Positions 23,852-36,120 of a stretch of 64,000 nucleotides of DNA are shown piece after piece. Below the pieces are notes generated by a model. It did no database searches. It was not told where the DNA came from and saw only the letters and a program-made list of their open reading frames with translations. The DNA comes from Castanea sativa (Eukaryota; Streptophyta; Magnoliopsida; Fagales; Fagaceae). The position numbers and the translations under genes are program-made. Each line of letters begins with the position of its first letter. The first letter of the stretch is position 1. The stretch covers positions 6,602,001 to 6,666,000 of the forward strand of contig NC_134017.1 in NCBI RefSeq assembly GCF_040712315.1, written 5' to 3'.

Positions 23852-24577
23852 ATGAGCATAGCAGCAGATTTAGGAATGGAATGCTTCACAGCAGAGTCCC
23901 ATGCCAGTCGGGCTTACTTGGAGACAATCAACGCAATAACCTTCACTGATGAGGACATAGAAGTTGAGCATCCTGACCATCGTAGACCCCTTTACTTGAT
24001 GGCCACTATAAATGGTGTCCAAGTCAGAAGAGCATTGGTAAACACGGGGGCGTCACTCAACCTTATCGTTCTGAGCACCTCGGAGGCCGTTGGCCTAACA
24101 GGTAGAAGGATCCTAGGAGCCCCCATGGAGATCACAGGATTTGGAGGATTGGCGGAATCAACTGAAGGATATGTGCAGCTGGCTCTAAGGGTAGGACCCA
24201 TAGTGGCCCTGACAAGATTCCATGTGATTAATTCGGAGGTGTCCTACCATGTACTGTTGGGACGCCTCTGGCTCTACAAGCACCACCTCATTCCCTCCAC
24301 CTACCATCAATGCGTTAAGGGGAGATTAAATGGGAAGCCCGTAAGGATCCCTGCCAACCATAATCCTTTCAGCCAAGGAGAGGTGAACTTTATGGAAACC
24401 ATGTTCTATGATGAGTTGGAGCCAGATGACAAGAGCCCCACGCCAGGGACCCCAGGAGCGCCTGTCCTAAAAAAAAAGGAAGGAGGAAGTACCCATGATC
24501 TGAGAAACCTTTTGGAGAGAAAGAGACAAAAGAGGGAGCCCAGCTCCTCGGGATCCCAGAAATGTGTTGTAGTATGA
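23852..24577 (+). pseudogene. Aspartic protease of the Tat element, active site lost
   Basis: This retroviral-type protease region would cut the polyprotein. The strand order RRPLYLMATINGVQVRRALV, then NTGASLNLI, then the flap-like region and YHVLLGRLWLYKHHLIPSTY (about 24246-24305) fits plant Ty3 proteases. The catalytic triad should be DTG or DSG. Here it reads NTG, with AAC at 24041-24043 instead of a GAC or GAT codon. One G-to-A change is enough to explain this. The frame ends at TGA 24575-24577. The following spacer to RT (24578-24850) has further stops. Confidence 0.82.
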
Positions 24578-24849
24578 GAACCCAAAGGAAGGGTGATTTA
24601 TCATTTGTGAAGATACGTGGGACTTGAATGCTTTACGCAGGAGGGTCCCGGACCACCAAGTTGTATGGTTACCCAAGAAAAAATCCCCAAGGAACCAGTT
24701 TAGAAGGCCCAAATTCAGCATAAAGAGGAGTTAACAGAAATAAACTTAGGAACTAAGCTGGGATCCCAGAAGCCTGTTTTCATCAGTAGCTAGCTAACAA
24801 AGCATGAAAAGGAGCAGTTAATAGCCCTACTCCAAAGGTACATGGACGT

Positions 24850-26705
24850 GTTTGCATGGACCTATGACGAAATGCCCGGTCTAGATCTAGAATTGGTGGT
24901 CCATGCTCTCAATGTGGATCTAGGGTTAAGCCAGTGGTCTAGCCAGCAAGGGTCTTTCACACTGATGTGGAAGCTCAGATAACCCAAGAAGTCAAGAAAC
25001 TGCTGGTAGTTGGGTTCATCAAGCCCATTCAACATCCCAAGTGGCTTCCAACATAGTACCCGTGAAGAAAAGGAATGGCCAAATCCGTTGCTGTGTGGAC
25101 TTCCGCAACCTAAATAAAGCATGCACAAAAGATGAGTTCCCTCTGCCCAATATTGATCTCCTTGTGGACTCAATCGTGGGGAGCTCTATGTTCTCGTTTA
25201 TGGATGGGTATAGTGGACACAATCAAATTCGCATGGCCACCAAGGATGCAGAAAAGACAGCTTTTAGAACCCCAATTGGGAATTTTTATTATACTGTGAT
25301 ACCCTTTGGCCTCAAAAATGCGAGGGCCACATACCAGCGAACCATGATAGCCATCTTCATTGACATGATGCACAAGGAGATGGAAGATTATGTGGATGAT
25401 GTTGTAGTGAAATCAAAAACAAAGGCAGGACACCTCCAGGTACTCGAACAAGTTTTTGAGAGATGTAGGACATACAAATTACGCATGAATCCCATGAAGT
25501 GTGCCTTCGGGATGTTTGCTAGGAAATTCCTTGGGTTCCTGGTACACCATAAAGGCATAAGTGTGGATCCAGCAAAGGCTATGGCAATTGCCACGATGAA
25601 GAGGCCTACGCAAGGGAGCTCAAAAGCTTCTTTGGGAGGGTCTCCTACATCAGAAGGTTTGTGCCAGGATTAGCTTTGGTCACGAGTGGCTTATCCAAAC
25701 TGTTGAAAAAAAGGACTGAGTTTACTTGGGGAGTTGAGCAACAGGAAGCCTTCCGGAGGATCCAACAGATTATGAATTTCCTCCCCACCCTTCAAGCACC
25801 AGTACGTGGGCAGCCCCTATTGCTGTACTTAGCATCAAACTCCCAAGCTATAGGAGCCCTACTAGCGCAAGAAGATGATGACGAAAATGAGCAACCCATT
25901 TATTACGTGAGTAGGACACTTAAGGATGTTGAGACCAGGTACCCCAAGATAGAGAAGGCCTGCCTAGTGGTTATCTACGCGTCCCAAAGGCTGAAACGAT
26001 ATTTCGCGGCCCAACAGATCCTTTTGGTGACTAAGTCTCACCCTATAAGGGCACTACTCCATCAGCCTCTGTTGACAAAAAGGATAGCGCAATGGTTGGT
26101 TTTACTCTCTCAGTATGACATAAGTATTAGGACCCTCAGGGCTGTCAAAAGCCAAGCCATAGCAGACCTGTTAGCTCAGTTCCCTGGGAGTGAGGAATGT
26201 TCGCTAAGTGAAGAAATCCCTAGGGAGGTGGCAGTGATAGAACTCCCAGGAAAAAGGTGGACGATGAGGTTTGATGGGTCAGCAACAACAACCTTAAATG
26301 GACTGGGAATTGTATTAAGTTGTGAAGATGGGGATACCTTACCCTTATCTTTCAAACTAGGGTTTTATTACTCAAACAACGCCATTGAATATGAGGCGTA
26401 TTTGACTGGGCTGACCATAGCAATTGCTATAGAAGTAAAGCACATGAGGGTTTTAGGAGACTCCAATCTTGTAGTCTCTCAAGTAAAAGGCGATTTTACA
26501 TTAAGGAAACAAATTTTGGCAGCCTACAAGACTTGGGCGTAAAGGCTAGAGCAGGAATTCCAAACCTTCAGCATCGAGTACACCCTGAGGAGTGAAAACA
26601 GGTTTGCCGATGCACTGGCCACCTTGGGGTCCCAAATGTTTGTTAAAGGGAAAAACACCTTGATAAGGGTAAGTAGGCAAGAACACTCCATCATAGAAGT
26701 CCTCT
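24850..26705 (+). pseudogene. Reverse transcriptase and two RNase H domains, broken
   Basis: RT spans about 24870-25600. Its palm shows FSFMDGYSGHNQI and the catalytic YVDD (25390-25401). RT runs in two or three frames: a shift before 25041 and another near 25620-25660 disrupt it. A connected RNase H follows (about 25700-26190), with QPLLLYLASNSQAIGALL and IYYVSRTLKDVETRYP. A second, separate RNase H lies at 26255-26640, with MRFDGSA, NAIEYEAYL, LGDSNLVVSQV and RFADALATL. It retains the acidic residues expected at the active site. This dual arrangement is the mark of Tat elements. A TAA (26540-26542) cuts the second RNase H before its last part. Confidence 0.88.
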
Positions 26706-26707
26706 GA

Positions 26708-28332
26708 AGGATGTTCTTTGAGGAACTAGAGCAGAAAGACTGGAGAAACGAGGTCAAAGAAAAAATAAAAGGGTCGGGACATGAAGAGAGTATGAATGAG
26801 TTAAAAGACTACACTATGACAGAAGGGGAACTATACAAAAGACTACCTGGAGGGATCCTATCTAGGTGTGTCAATGAAAAGGAAGGGAGGCTGAGATTAG
26901 AAGAGCTGCATAGCCAAGCCTGTGGGGTTGCAGAAAAGATCAGTCTATACAGAAGAATACAACACATGGGGTACTATTAGCCCAGTATGAGCAAAGAGGC
27001 AGCGACTATATAGAAGTGCCGAAACTGTCAACTTTCGGTAGACAAAGAGGAAAGCTATGCCGTTTTTGTCATGGAAGATTGGAGGACTCCACTTATGGAG
27101 TACTTGGCTCAAGGGATCCTACCAACTGACAGGACTTTAGCCCATTGGCTCAAGAAACTTGTGGTCAGGTACTTCATACAAAATGGGATCTTATTCAAGA
27201 AATGGTACAATGGGGACCCCCTGAGATACCTGGGGCTAAAGGAAGCCAGAGAGGTAGTCAGAGAAGTCCATTCTAGTGATTGTGGAAGTCACCCAGGAAA
27301 AAGAAGACTTCACAAGCAGCTGCTACTATTGGGGTATTATTGGCCAACAATGAAAAGGGACTCTGAGGAACTAGTCAAAACTTTCCATGCCTGCTAAATA
27401 CTCGGAGATGCAATTCATACTCACCCAAATGTACTGCAGTACATGACAACGCCATGACCTTTCCACACTTGGGGGCTTGACCTCATAGGGCCTATAAACC
27501 CTCCTTCCAATGGTTACATATGGATCCTAATAGCCACTGAGTACTTTACAAAGTGGGTAGAAGCTATCCCTTTGAAAAAGGCCACAGGAGCAGCTGTAGC
27601 AAACTTCATTCAAGAACATATCATTACAAGGTTCGGGATCTCCAGAAGACTGATCAGCGACAATGGAATCCCGTTCATAAACAAGGACATGAAGAGCCTG
27701 ACTGAGGCAAATTGCATCAAGCATGGAAGGTCTACACCATACTACCCACAGGGAAATGGCCAGGCCGAGGCCACTAATAGGGTGATACTGAAAATCCTCA
27801 AAAAGATGAAGCATGAGTATGGTGGAAAATGGAGTGACCACTTGACAGACGTACTCTGGGCATGTAGGAGCTCCGTAAAAACAGCCACAGGATTCTCACC
27901 ATTCTCCCTAGTCTATGGGACAGAAGCCATCAGTCTTAAGGAGTTAGTCATCCCTACACCAAGAGTAGTACTTGAAGAAAACCAGGAGGACACTGAGGAC
28001 ACAAGCAATGAAAAGAGGCTGGCAGATCTGGAAGGGGTAGAGGAAGAAAGAGAACTGGCTAGAAAGAGGAGCCAAGGTACTAGCAATGAATGGCTAGGGC
28101 ATACGCACAAGCGGTATGCCTAAGGGCCTTCACTGAAAGGCAGTTGGTACTGAGGACAACAGAGCATGTAAGAAGAAACCTCCCGAGACCCTCCAAATTC
28201 ACCCCGAAATGGGAAGGACCTTACATCATTAGAGAAACCCATGATAGTGGGTATTACTACCTCATGAAGGAAGATGAAACAGTCCTAACAGAGTCCATAA
28301 ATGGGAAGTGGCTGAAACAGTACTATGCATAG
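26708..28332 (+). pseudogene. Integrase of the Tat element, broken
   Basis: This would insert the cDNA. Two similar HHCC-like modules lie one after the other: LHSQACG to KCRNCQ (about 26908-27035) and VHSSDCGSHPGKRRLHKQ to TFHAC (about 27268-27394). The catalytic core follows with WGLDLIGPI, ISDNGIPF and NGQAEATN, so the D, D and E are still visible (27470-27780). A C-terminal SH3-like end reads FTPKWEGPYII to KWLKQYY (28198-28326). Stops lie at 26978, 27395, about 27450 and 28121, and the last segment is in another frame. The duplicated first module may be a lineage trait. Confidence 0.85.
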
Positions 28333-28366
28333 GAAAACAAGCTCGCAGCGCATCGGGACCTCTTTT

Positions 28367-28397
<31 letters not shown>

Positions 28398-29190
28398 CAG
28401 TCCACCAAGTATTTTTTCGTCTTTCCTTTTTACTTTATCATGAATTTTGTTTAAGAAGCATTAACCAGGAATCCTTGAAAAAAAACAAACACTCTGGGTT
28501 TCTTACTATGTTAACAACTATTCTGTGTTCTTCAAAATGAACAACCATGTTTTAATTCAATGAAGCGTTTTGTTTATTTCCTTTAAATTATGGTCAGACT
28601 AAATATTGTAAAAATCCAAACATGGATAAACTTAAGGAGGATACTTGGACCGATGCAAAAACTTTGGCATACGTTCCAGGACCCACATCACAATTGGTCC
28701 AAAATACATGGCCTAGGACCACGGGTAAAAAAAAATAGATAATAAGTACCCGGGGTACCTAGCCCAGTATTTGGCAAAAGAAGACCTACGTGGTCCATGA
28801 TTTGGGACTTCCTCAAAAGAAAAGAAGGGGGGGGGGGGGAACCCAATGTACCCAATTCGGCACCTGAGCAGTAAAGTAACCATCAAGGTACCTGGTCCAG
28901 CCCCTACGGTAAGACCCGCAGGAACCGTGGTCTAGGACTCGATATATATATACACACACAAAAGAGGAGAAGAGAAAATAGCAAAACGATATGCATTAAA
29001 AAAAGAGAGGAAAGAAACAAGCCTATATGCTATTAAGGAACGAAAGCAGTCCAAAATAGGCAATACAGATGCAGAATCCATGTCACAAAAAAAAGGAAGA
29101 AAAGCCAGAAACAGTGTCTAAGAAAGGAAAATCTTATACAGCAAAAAAAAAAAAAAAGATGTATTTAAACTAGCTAAAAGGGGTAAAGAG
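28333..29190. other. Spacer between integrase and the antisense gene
   Basis: Non-coding, with a T run (28370-28397), a G run (28828-28839) and A-rich patches. It would hold the 3' flank of the antisense gene. No feature could be assigned. Confidence 0.5.
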
Positions 29191-32100
29191 CTAAGGAAGG
29201 AGGCTAGTCAGCAAAGAAACGTCTGGAGAAATGGCGGGGACAGCTACTGGAGGCGTAACCCTTTGCCTTTTAGCCTTCAAATCCTGTAGAACCTTGTGAG
29301 CACGAGCTAGAGCCTCCTCGGCAGGAACAATCTCAGCATCTATACTCCTGAAAACCCGCCTCTGGAATAGCATATGGGCCAGTGAACGCAAGTGAATCAG
29401 TAGGAATGATAGGTTGAACTTGGCCTCTAAAAGATCCTGCACCACTCCTCTCCATTCCAAGAGCTTCTCTTCAGATAAAGAGCCAAGGGAGGAATTCCTT
29501 AGGGAGATCAGTATAGCACACAACAGCTCCATTAGAATGTTACCCATAAACACGCCTCCCCTAAAGCCACTGGTGAAGTCTCCATGGACTTTGAGTAGCC
29601 CCTCCAGCAACGGTAGACCCTCCACAGGCATGGAGAAATGCAAGAAGTTGCCATAGGAAGCCCCAAAACAATGAAAGTGGCTCACCGGAAGGTTGTTGAA
29701 TTCTAGGAGATCAAAATGGGCCAGGAAGGCAGGAAGCCCCTAGGCAGGATCTAAAACGACAGCTTCTGAAGCTTCCCCCATCGATACATCTCCACTCACA
29801 GGCGCTGGAGAACTCTTAATCTTCTGGACAGTTTGAGGGGTCCTGGCCTAAGAGTCAGCAATTTGAGCAGTTCCTGCGGCTGCCTTATGAGCCATGGATT
29901 GAGAACCCCCAGCACCTGTGCCAACGCCTGCAAGAATAGGCATAATTTAATAGGAAGAACGGAGCCAAGAAAGAAAGAGGCATAAAAAGAAAAAGAGAGA
30001 TGTGCAAGAAAGGAAGAGAAGGGAGAGTACCTGTGTCAGTTTCCTGTGGTGGAACTCCCTCCTCTTGCTCTTCTGATTCCCTAGAGGACTCTGTAAAGGA
30101 ACACGCAGCACGTTGAAGAAAGGGTGAGGAAACCTTAGCAGAATGGCTAAAAGAAGGAGGGGATGTTAGGAGCTTTGCCATAGGAGAAAGAGGCAAAGGA
30201 TGAGCACGGAAGAAGAAAAGAGAAGGTGGTACAGTAAAGGGGATCAACACGCACCTTCAAAACCTTCTGATTCCAAAGTAGGAGCAGCCTCAGCGGCAGA
30301 TCTAGCACTAGTTTGACCTAACAAAGAGAAGAGAAGAAGGGAAGTCTAAAAAAGAAAACATATGTAAATAGGGTCAAGTGTTTCATAAAAGAAGAGTGGT
30401 GGTTTACCTGCTTGAATGGATGGAGACGCACCCCCCGAGGGTTCTTTGCTTAACGAAGGATCAGGCAACACAGTTTTGGCAAGACTAGAAGTCTGCCTAG
30501 GCTGGGGGTCTTGGGAAGTAAAAGGCTAAGGGGCTTCAGGATTCTAGGTAGCCAGAGGAACATCAGATGGAATAGATAGGACGTCCTGCGTAGGTTGCCC
30601 GGTTTCCTCAGCTGCACCACCACCAGGAGCTCCCTCTTCCACGCCTGGAAAACCAACAGAAGAAGCAGTAACCACTACTTCTTCCAGAGTCCTGTCCGCC
30701 ACGGGAGGGGACACTTCCACCTACAAATATGGGTATAAGTACACAATATAAAATAAAAAAAGGGGAAGAAGAAGAAGAAAGAGAGAAAGGCACGAAGAGG
30801 GACGCACCACGTCGTCACCAGATGATTGATGCCTGCCTTTCTTGGGGTCTGACTTATGCCTGGACTGTAGGGAAGAAAATGGTCAAACATCAGTTAAAGG
30901 AGAAACAAAGGCGCTGCAACAACAATGACAAACCACCAAAATAAAAGAATAGAAAAAGGAAAGAGGCCTTGCCCTTCTCTCTCTCTCTCTCTCTACAGAA
31001 CCTCCAGTGGTATTTTATTTACTACAGGTACGCCCAAAGGGTTCTAGAGGAGATTGGGGTACAAGATCAAAGGATCCTAAAGAACCTTGGACTGGAGAAC
31101 TCACAGGAACCTGAGAGAGAGAGGACTCTACCTTAGTCTTTACTCGAGACTTGGGGGCTAAAGAACACCCAACTTCTTTTTCCACTGCAAGGGAACTCAC
31201 TCTCTCGGGTTCCTTAAAAATTACTAGCTGTTTCTGGGACTTCGCAGTTTTTCTTTTCTTGGTTTCATGGCCCGTTTCAACACCTTCTTCAAGTTCAGCC
31301 TGCTTAACATTCTCCTGCCTAATCTTTTTCTCTTTGCCCTTACTTATAGGAGTAGCAGCCCCAATCGCCTCTATTGCCCCTCTTTTAATTGGCATTCCAG
31401 AGGAAGCACCAACCACAGGATCACATCCTGGTCACTCTTCCGGAAAATCCTAAGCATAGCACACATAACCACCCCTAGAAGCATGCCACTTTGCGAAACC
31501 TGTCTTACTACTTACAGCAGCAGAAACAATACCAGCAGTCTGGAGAGACAAACGCTTATTAGAAGTCGGAGCAGAAAGGATAGTGGGGCTAAGCACTCTC
31601 CCAACTTTTCCAGAACCCACATAGTCAACAAAGGATTCCTGTACTTTTCTCCAATATCCAGCAAAACCACCAGAGGCAAAGACTCCCCTCTGAGAGTTGG
31701 GCACCACAAATTGGGAACTTCTGCGCGACTAATAAAAGAAGGCCTGAGGTCTCAGGTACGGATCCAGGGAAGGGAGAGAAGGTACTACATCCTTAAACAC
31801 AGGAGGGATATCCTGATCAAAGCCAAATTGCCGGAGCACCCGGTGTGCCGAATAGTGGGTATACTTGGGGCCATTTGAAGAGGGCATCGGAAGCCATGAA
31901 GGACTAATACAGGCCAAGTAGGCCAGGCTACTCTCATCACCAGGACACAAATCAAAAGTGTTCCCTAGAGAATTAAGAAAAGAAGCTAACACAGAGTCAT
32001 AAGCAAACCCGTGGTCATACTCCCGGGGAGATCGCCACTTCAAGTGCCTTGCCTGATCAAATAGTTCGACCAGATTAAGACCACCACCTATCAAACTAGC

Positions 32101-33223
32101 CCAGCGAAAGATGATGGGGTGACTATCGGTGGAACTACCACATAGACCTTTCACTACATCAGAGGATCCCTCGAATTTATCCTTTACAAATTTCAAATTC
32201 CTACATTTGGCTAAAGTAACTGAAGAACGGTCCCACATAAATACCTGGAGGATGGCACAGTGGAGGGACGAGGTGATCACATAGCAAGAGTCACCTTAAA
32301 CTTCGTCTTCATGGAGTATATCCAGTTGAGTATAAACATAACCCAAAAACATGGGAGCTAAAGGATATCGAACACCCTAGGCCATCTTGATCGCCAAAGG
32401 GAAGAAAGCGGATTTAACCCCGTATCCAGGGAACTCACTAAACAGGAACTTACTGAGCCAGAGCGCTAGGAACCCAGCTTGCCTAATTTCTTTGTCTTTC
32501 TCCGGCGAAAGATTCATCACCCATTTAACCATTTTAGCCCGCTTCCCACCGGGAGAAGCACCACGCCCACCAAAATGAGCATATAACCCATCTTCCATCT
32601 CGAGATCCTCGTCAGAAAGATTGATGGTAAAAGGATTCTCATCCCCAAACATTGGAAGGAGGAAGTTGTTGACCACATCCTCCAAAGTAATCATAAGATC
32701 ACCAACAGAAAAGAAGAAGGTATGAAGGGAAGGACACCAACGGCGTACCAAATGCCTGAGACCCTTAGTATCTCTGAAACCTTCAAGGTTCCTAGAAATT
32801 GCCACTGCCTTCAAGATCCTGGCGCGCTCTAGGCAATCCACAAACTCACCATCAGAAAGTTCTTTGTCTACCCAGATGGGCTAACCAGAGATCCTCCCAG
32901 GGACAAAATTGAAGAAGATAGGGACCGCCTCGCGAGATCCCTGCCTAATCTGAAGATCTAAAATCTCTCTTGGGTCTAGTACCTGAGTAGAACTAGCAAA
33001 ACCGGCCTCACCAGAGAACACCCAGGCATGAGAAGATGGAGGGGCCTCACCATGAGACGCCCTAAGGAAGAACAGGCTAGGAGTGTACCATGGGTCTCAA
33101 AAAAGGGAAGGCCGAATGCTTTGTGACTCCCTGAGATTCGCCCTGTGCAGAGCTAAAGGAGCCCTCGCCTTTAAAGGAACTGGGAGTGTGCTCTCTCCTT
33201 TTTCGTGATGAAGAGGAAGCCAT
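29191..33223 (-). pseudogene. Antisense plant-mobile-domain gene inside the Tat element, six exons, nonsense-ridden
   Basis: The gene runs against gag-pol. Proposed exons: 33223-31105, 30864-30808, 30720-30408, 30317-30255, 30090-30031 and 29927-29191, about 1,100 codons. Introns are 87-240 nt with GT/AG ends (for example CCT|GTGAGT, CAG|GTAAAC, TTAG|GT, GCAG|GC). Phases agree at every junction: 0, 0, 1, 1, 1. The N-terminus is MASSSSRKRRE. The plant mobile domain shows LVRRWCPSLHTFFFSVGD, LEDVVNNFLLPMFG, KFLFSEFPGYG and HRVLRQFGFDQDIP, all characteristic of the PMD family (MAIL1/MAIN relatives and transposon-borne forms). A Lys/Glu-rich linker and a helical tail (EEALARAHKVLQDLKAKRQ) follow. 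In-frame stops lie at 32881, 32377, 32296, 31729, 31450, 31432, 30544, 30526, 29848 and 29740, with one frameshift near 33100. It is non-functional here. Its role in the element is unknown. Confidence 0.82.
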
Positions 33224-33377
33224 CGTAACAGAGGGCGTGCTGGGAATAGAGAGGTTAAAGAATGGAGAGCACAGAGATAAAAAAAGAAAAAGAAAAAAAG
33301 AGGAAGGTGAGGAAGGCAACAGTTAGCTAAGAAGAAAGAGATAAGTTTAAGAGTGAAAAAGTCAAAAAAAAAAAAAA

Positions 33378-33412
<35 letters not shown>

Positions 33413-33850
33413 TTTGTGTGTGTGTGTGTGTATATATATAGATATATGTGTGTGTGTATGAAGCAATCGCAATAATGGCACCAAAGGTAGTTAGGGAAGA
33501 CAATGTGTGGAAAGACGCGCCAGTTGCCAAATTTAATTTCAAGGAAGAAAGTTATTGGTAGTTATTAATAAGAGTTACAAGAAACGAGGAAAATGGGGGG
33601 GGGGGGAGTTTTTCTTTCCCAACCTTTTGAATAAGAAAAAAAAAAAAAAAAGAGAAGAAGGAGAGGTTAACTGCCACGTCCCATATGAAGAGGAAGAGAG
33701 TTACAACGTGCGAAGAAGACCAGGGTACTCCAAAGTCAAGGAAGTCGGGGCCCTGAATGAACAAAGAGGGAAACTCTACGAGAACTCAAACTCAAACTCC
33801 ACATTACTCACGTGTGGGCCGTAGGCAACCCACGAGCTCGGGGGGCTAAA
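33224..33850. other. Region between antisense gene start and 3' LTR
   Basis: This would contain the promoter of the antisense gene (minus strand) and, at 33836-33850, a purine-rich GGGGGGCTAAA just before the 3' LTR that may be the polypurine tract. TA and GT microsatellites lie at 33379-33460 and a G run at 33596-33607. No TATA box was placed. Confidence 0.5.
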
Positions 33851-35176
33851 TGTTGAGGTCTAAAATATATATAAAGAAAGCATGATAAATGGCCTAAAGA
33901 GGTGGTACATTTGGCCAATCCGTGGGAAATAAAAAATTAGAAAAGAAGAGAAAGATTGGGGCTACAAAAGAAAGAGGGATGATGAACCTGAGGCCCAAAA
34001 GGAAGTGAGGAGTCCATAGGAAAACAGAGAGAGGAAAGAAAAGAATTCAGCCCGCTAGGACCAGAGAAAGAAAAGGAGCTGGGGAAGGACACCGGGGGGG
34101 GGGGGGGGTTGCCCGGGACCTTTGGATGTACAGTACGGCTAAAGGAGGATTAAGACAGTTCAAAAGGTACCAGGAACAAGAAACAGATGGGCCTTTTCTC
34201 GAAGCAACCAGTAATACAATGCAAGGCCTAAGGATTTGGAAAGCAACGGCTCAGGGGTAGGAAGTCGGTTTCTCGGGAACCCAGAATACGAAATTCACGA
34301 AAGGAAATGGCTGGGGAAACCTTTGGTTTCCTAGAAGAAGACTTCACTTACTGGGAAAAATGACAAAAGGAAGGGGCGGCTAAAAAGGGGTAAGCTTGAA
34401 AAGAGAAGACAAAAAAAAAAAAGGGACTTGGAAGGGAAAAGCATCTCAGAGTAGGAAGTCAGCAAGACACTTTCAAGGAAAAAAATATCAAAAGATGGGA
34501 GCTATGGAAAATAAGGAAAGGAGTAGTTGTCAGAGGAGCTGAGATAAACAGGGGGCTCTAGTACCCAGGGGGCTAAGGGGGAAGAATCAATGGTACCCTG
34601 AAACCCTAATGTGACACTATAAAAGGGGGAGAGCAGCCAACGTTAAGGGGCATTATGCAGGAAAAAGAACAGATAGAATCGTTAAGAAAAAGCTCTGTAA
34701 AATTCAAAGAAAATAGGGAAATACCTCCTGGTATCCCAGAAACAGCCACCAGAGCACATGCTTGGATTCAAAAGGATTCAAATTTTGCAAGTCTTGGAGA
34801 CCTAAAAGAGTCATCTAAGTCTGCAATTTTTGAGCTTGTTTGAACCTTGCATTAAGTATTGGTGAGCTCATTGTAATCCATAACTAAGAAAATTAATGAA
34901 ATATTTCCCTACTAATTTCAGGATCCCGAGCAATTATTTCGTTTTTTCTTCCTTTATTACATTTGTCTGCCTTGCTGTTTTCTTGCTGATCAATACGTAT
35001 ATTCTCGATTGTTAGTGTATGTGTATTGCAGGAGTCTCGCCTTGTGTACCACTTGGTCTTTAAACAGCTCATTTAGCTACGGTAGACCAAGCCCAATCCC
35101 TTCAAACTACAATTAGGGAGTCTGGGGCCCTTGTTTAAACTTGGGCCTGGATACTGTTCGAAAAGGGACTCCCACA
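33851..35176 (+). repeat. 3' LTR of the Tat element
   Basis: 1326 bp, same ends as the 5' LTR, TATA box at 34618-34625. Differences from the 5' LTR are mostly transitions. Confidence 0.92.
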
Positions 35177-35189
35177 ACACTTTATTTAA

Positions 35190-36120
35190 ATATTCTTTCT
35201 TTATCATTATTTATTTATTTATTATTCATTTTTTATTCTTCCTCTCTCTCTGTCTCTCTCTCCTTTGTCTTTCTCTTTCTCAACCCAGCATTGCCGACCA
35301 CCACATCCACCCACCCATACCACAACCACCACATCCACCCACCATCACTGCCACCAGCCACTAATCAAATTCACTGTAACCACAAACAACAGCAGAGAAA
35401 AAAAAACCTCCACATCCAATCACCACATCCACCCATACCACAACCACCACATCCACCACATCCACCACATCCACCTACCATCACTGCCACCAGCTAGATC
35501 CACCCCAATCACAAACAACAGCAGAGAGAAAAAAAAAAAAAAAAACTTCCACATCCACATCCACCCATACCACAACCACCATATCTACCCACCATCGCCA
35601 CCACCAGCCACCAACCAGATCCACCGCAACCATAAACAACAGTAGAGAAAAAAAACCCTCCACATCCAAAGCCACTAAATCAACCCAGAACCACAAATCA
35701 ACTCAGCACCTAAACTTCTCAACCTTCAACCACTACCTCTCCCTCATGCTACCTCGCTGGCAAGATCAATAGCTGCACCACTATACCCATCTACGCCATC
35801 GACAAACCGATTTTGAAACTGAACCCCAAACTGTCCATGCCGTTTTGGTCTCGGAACGATGTCGTCCTCGTCTACGTTTCATTGTGGATTTTTGAAACGC
35901 GAAGGTGGAGCTTGTGGCGTCTGTCATCAAAGAACTTCGATTTGCGATGTTGCTTCTCCGACATCATCTCGTAGAGAGTTTGAGACTGAGATTGAGAGCG
36001 TATGGTGTTTTGAGAAGGAGAAAGAGAAAGAGAGAGGAAAGCAATGGAGAAGAAATGCACAGTAAAAGAGAGAGAAAAAGAAAAAAAATATTAAAAAACT
36101 CTAGCATCTTGCTACAGTAG
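35190..36120. repeat. CT-rich, CCACCACATCC-rich and GA-rich low-complexity block
   Basis: Belongs to the Harbinger-like host element. Degenerate CCACCACATCCACC units repeat from 35298 to 35600, flanked by AACAACAGCAGAGA words that occur three times (about 35383, 35513 and 35635). Confidence 0.7.

Larger units (their letters stand above)
21035..35176 (+). mobile_element. Ty3/gypsy LTR retrotransposon, Tat lineage, 14.1 kb, degenerate
   Basis: Both LTRs start TGTTGAGGTCT and end GACTCCCACA, and ACACT is duplicated outside (21030-21034 and 35177-35181). The order is LTR, primer site, gag, protease, RT, RNase H, a second RNase H, integrase, antisense gene, LTR. The second RNase H between the first and integrase is a known mark of the Tat lineage (Ogre, Retand and relatives). 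All sense genes are broken. LTRs differ by roughly 6 per cent over the first 500 bases compared by eye, so the insertion is not recent. Confidence 0.9.

Noticed and set aside
29414..29656. Plus-strand frame opposite the last exon of the antisense gene
   Set aside because: The minus strand carries the phase-consistent exon with family-like sequence; the plus frame is its shadow.
35131..35696. His/Pro/Thr-rich frames around the CCACCACATCC repeats
   Set aside because: Low-complexity repeat translation inside a Harbinger-like element.
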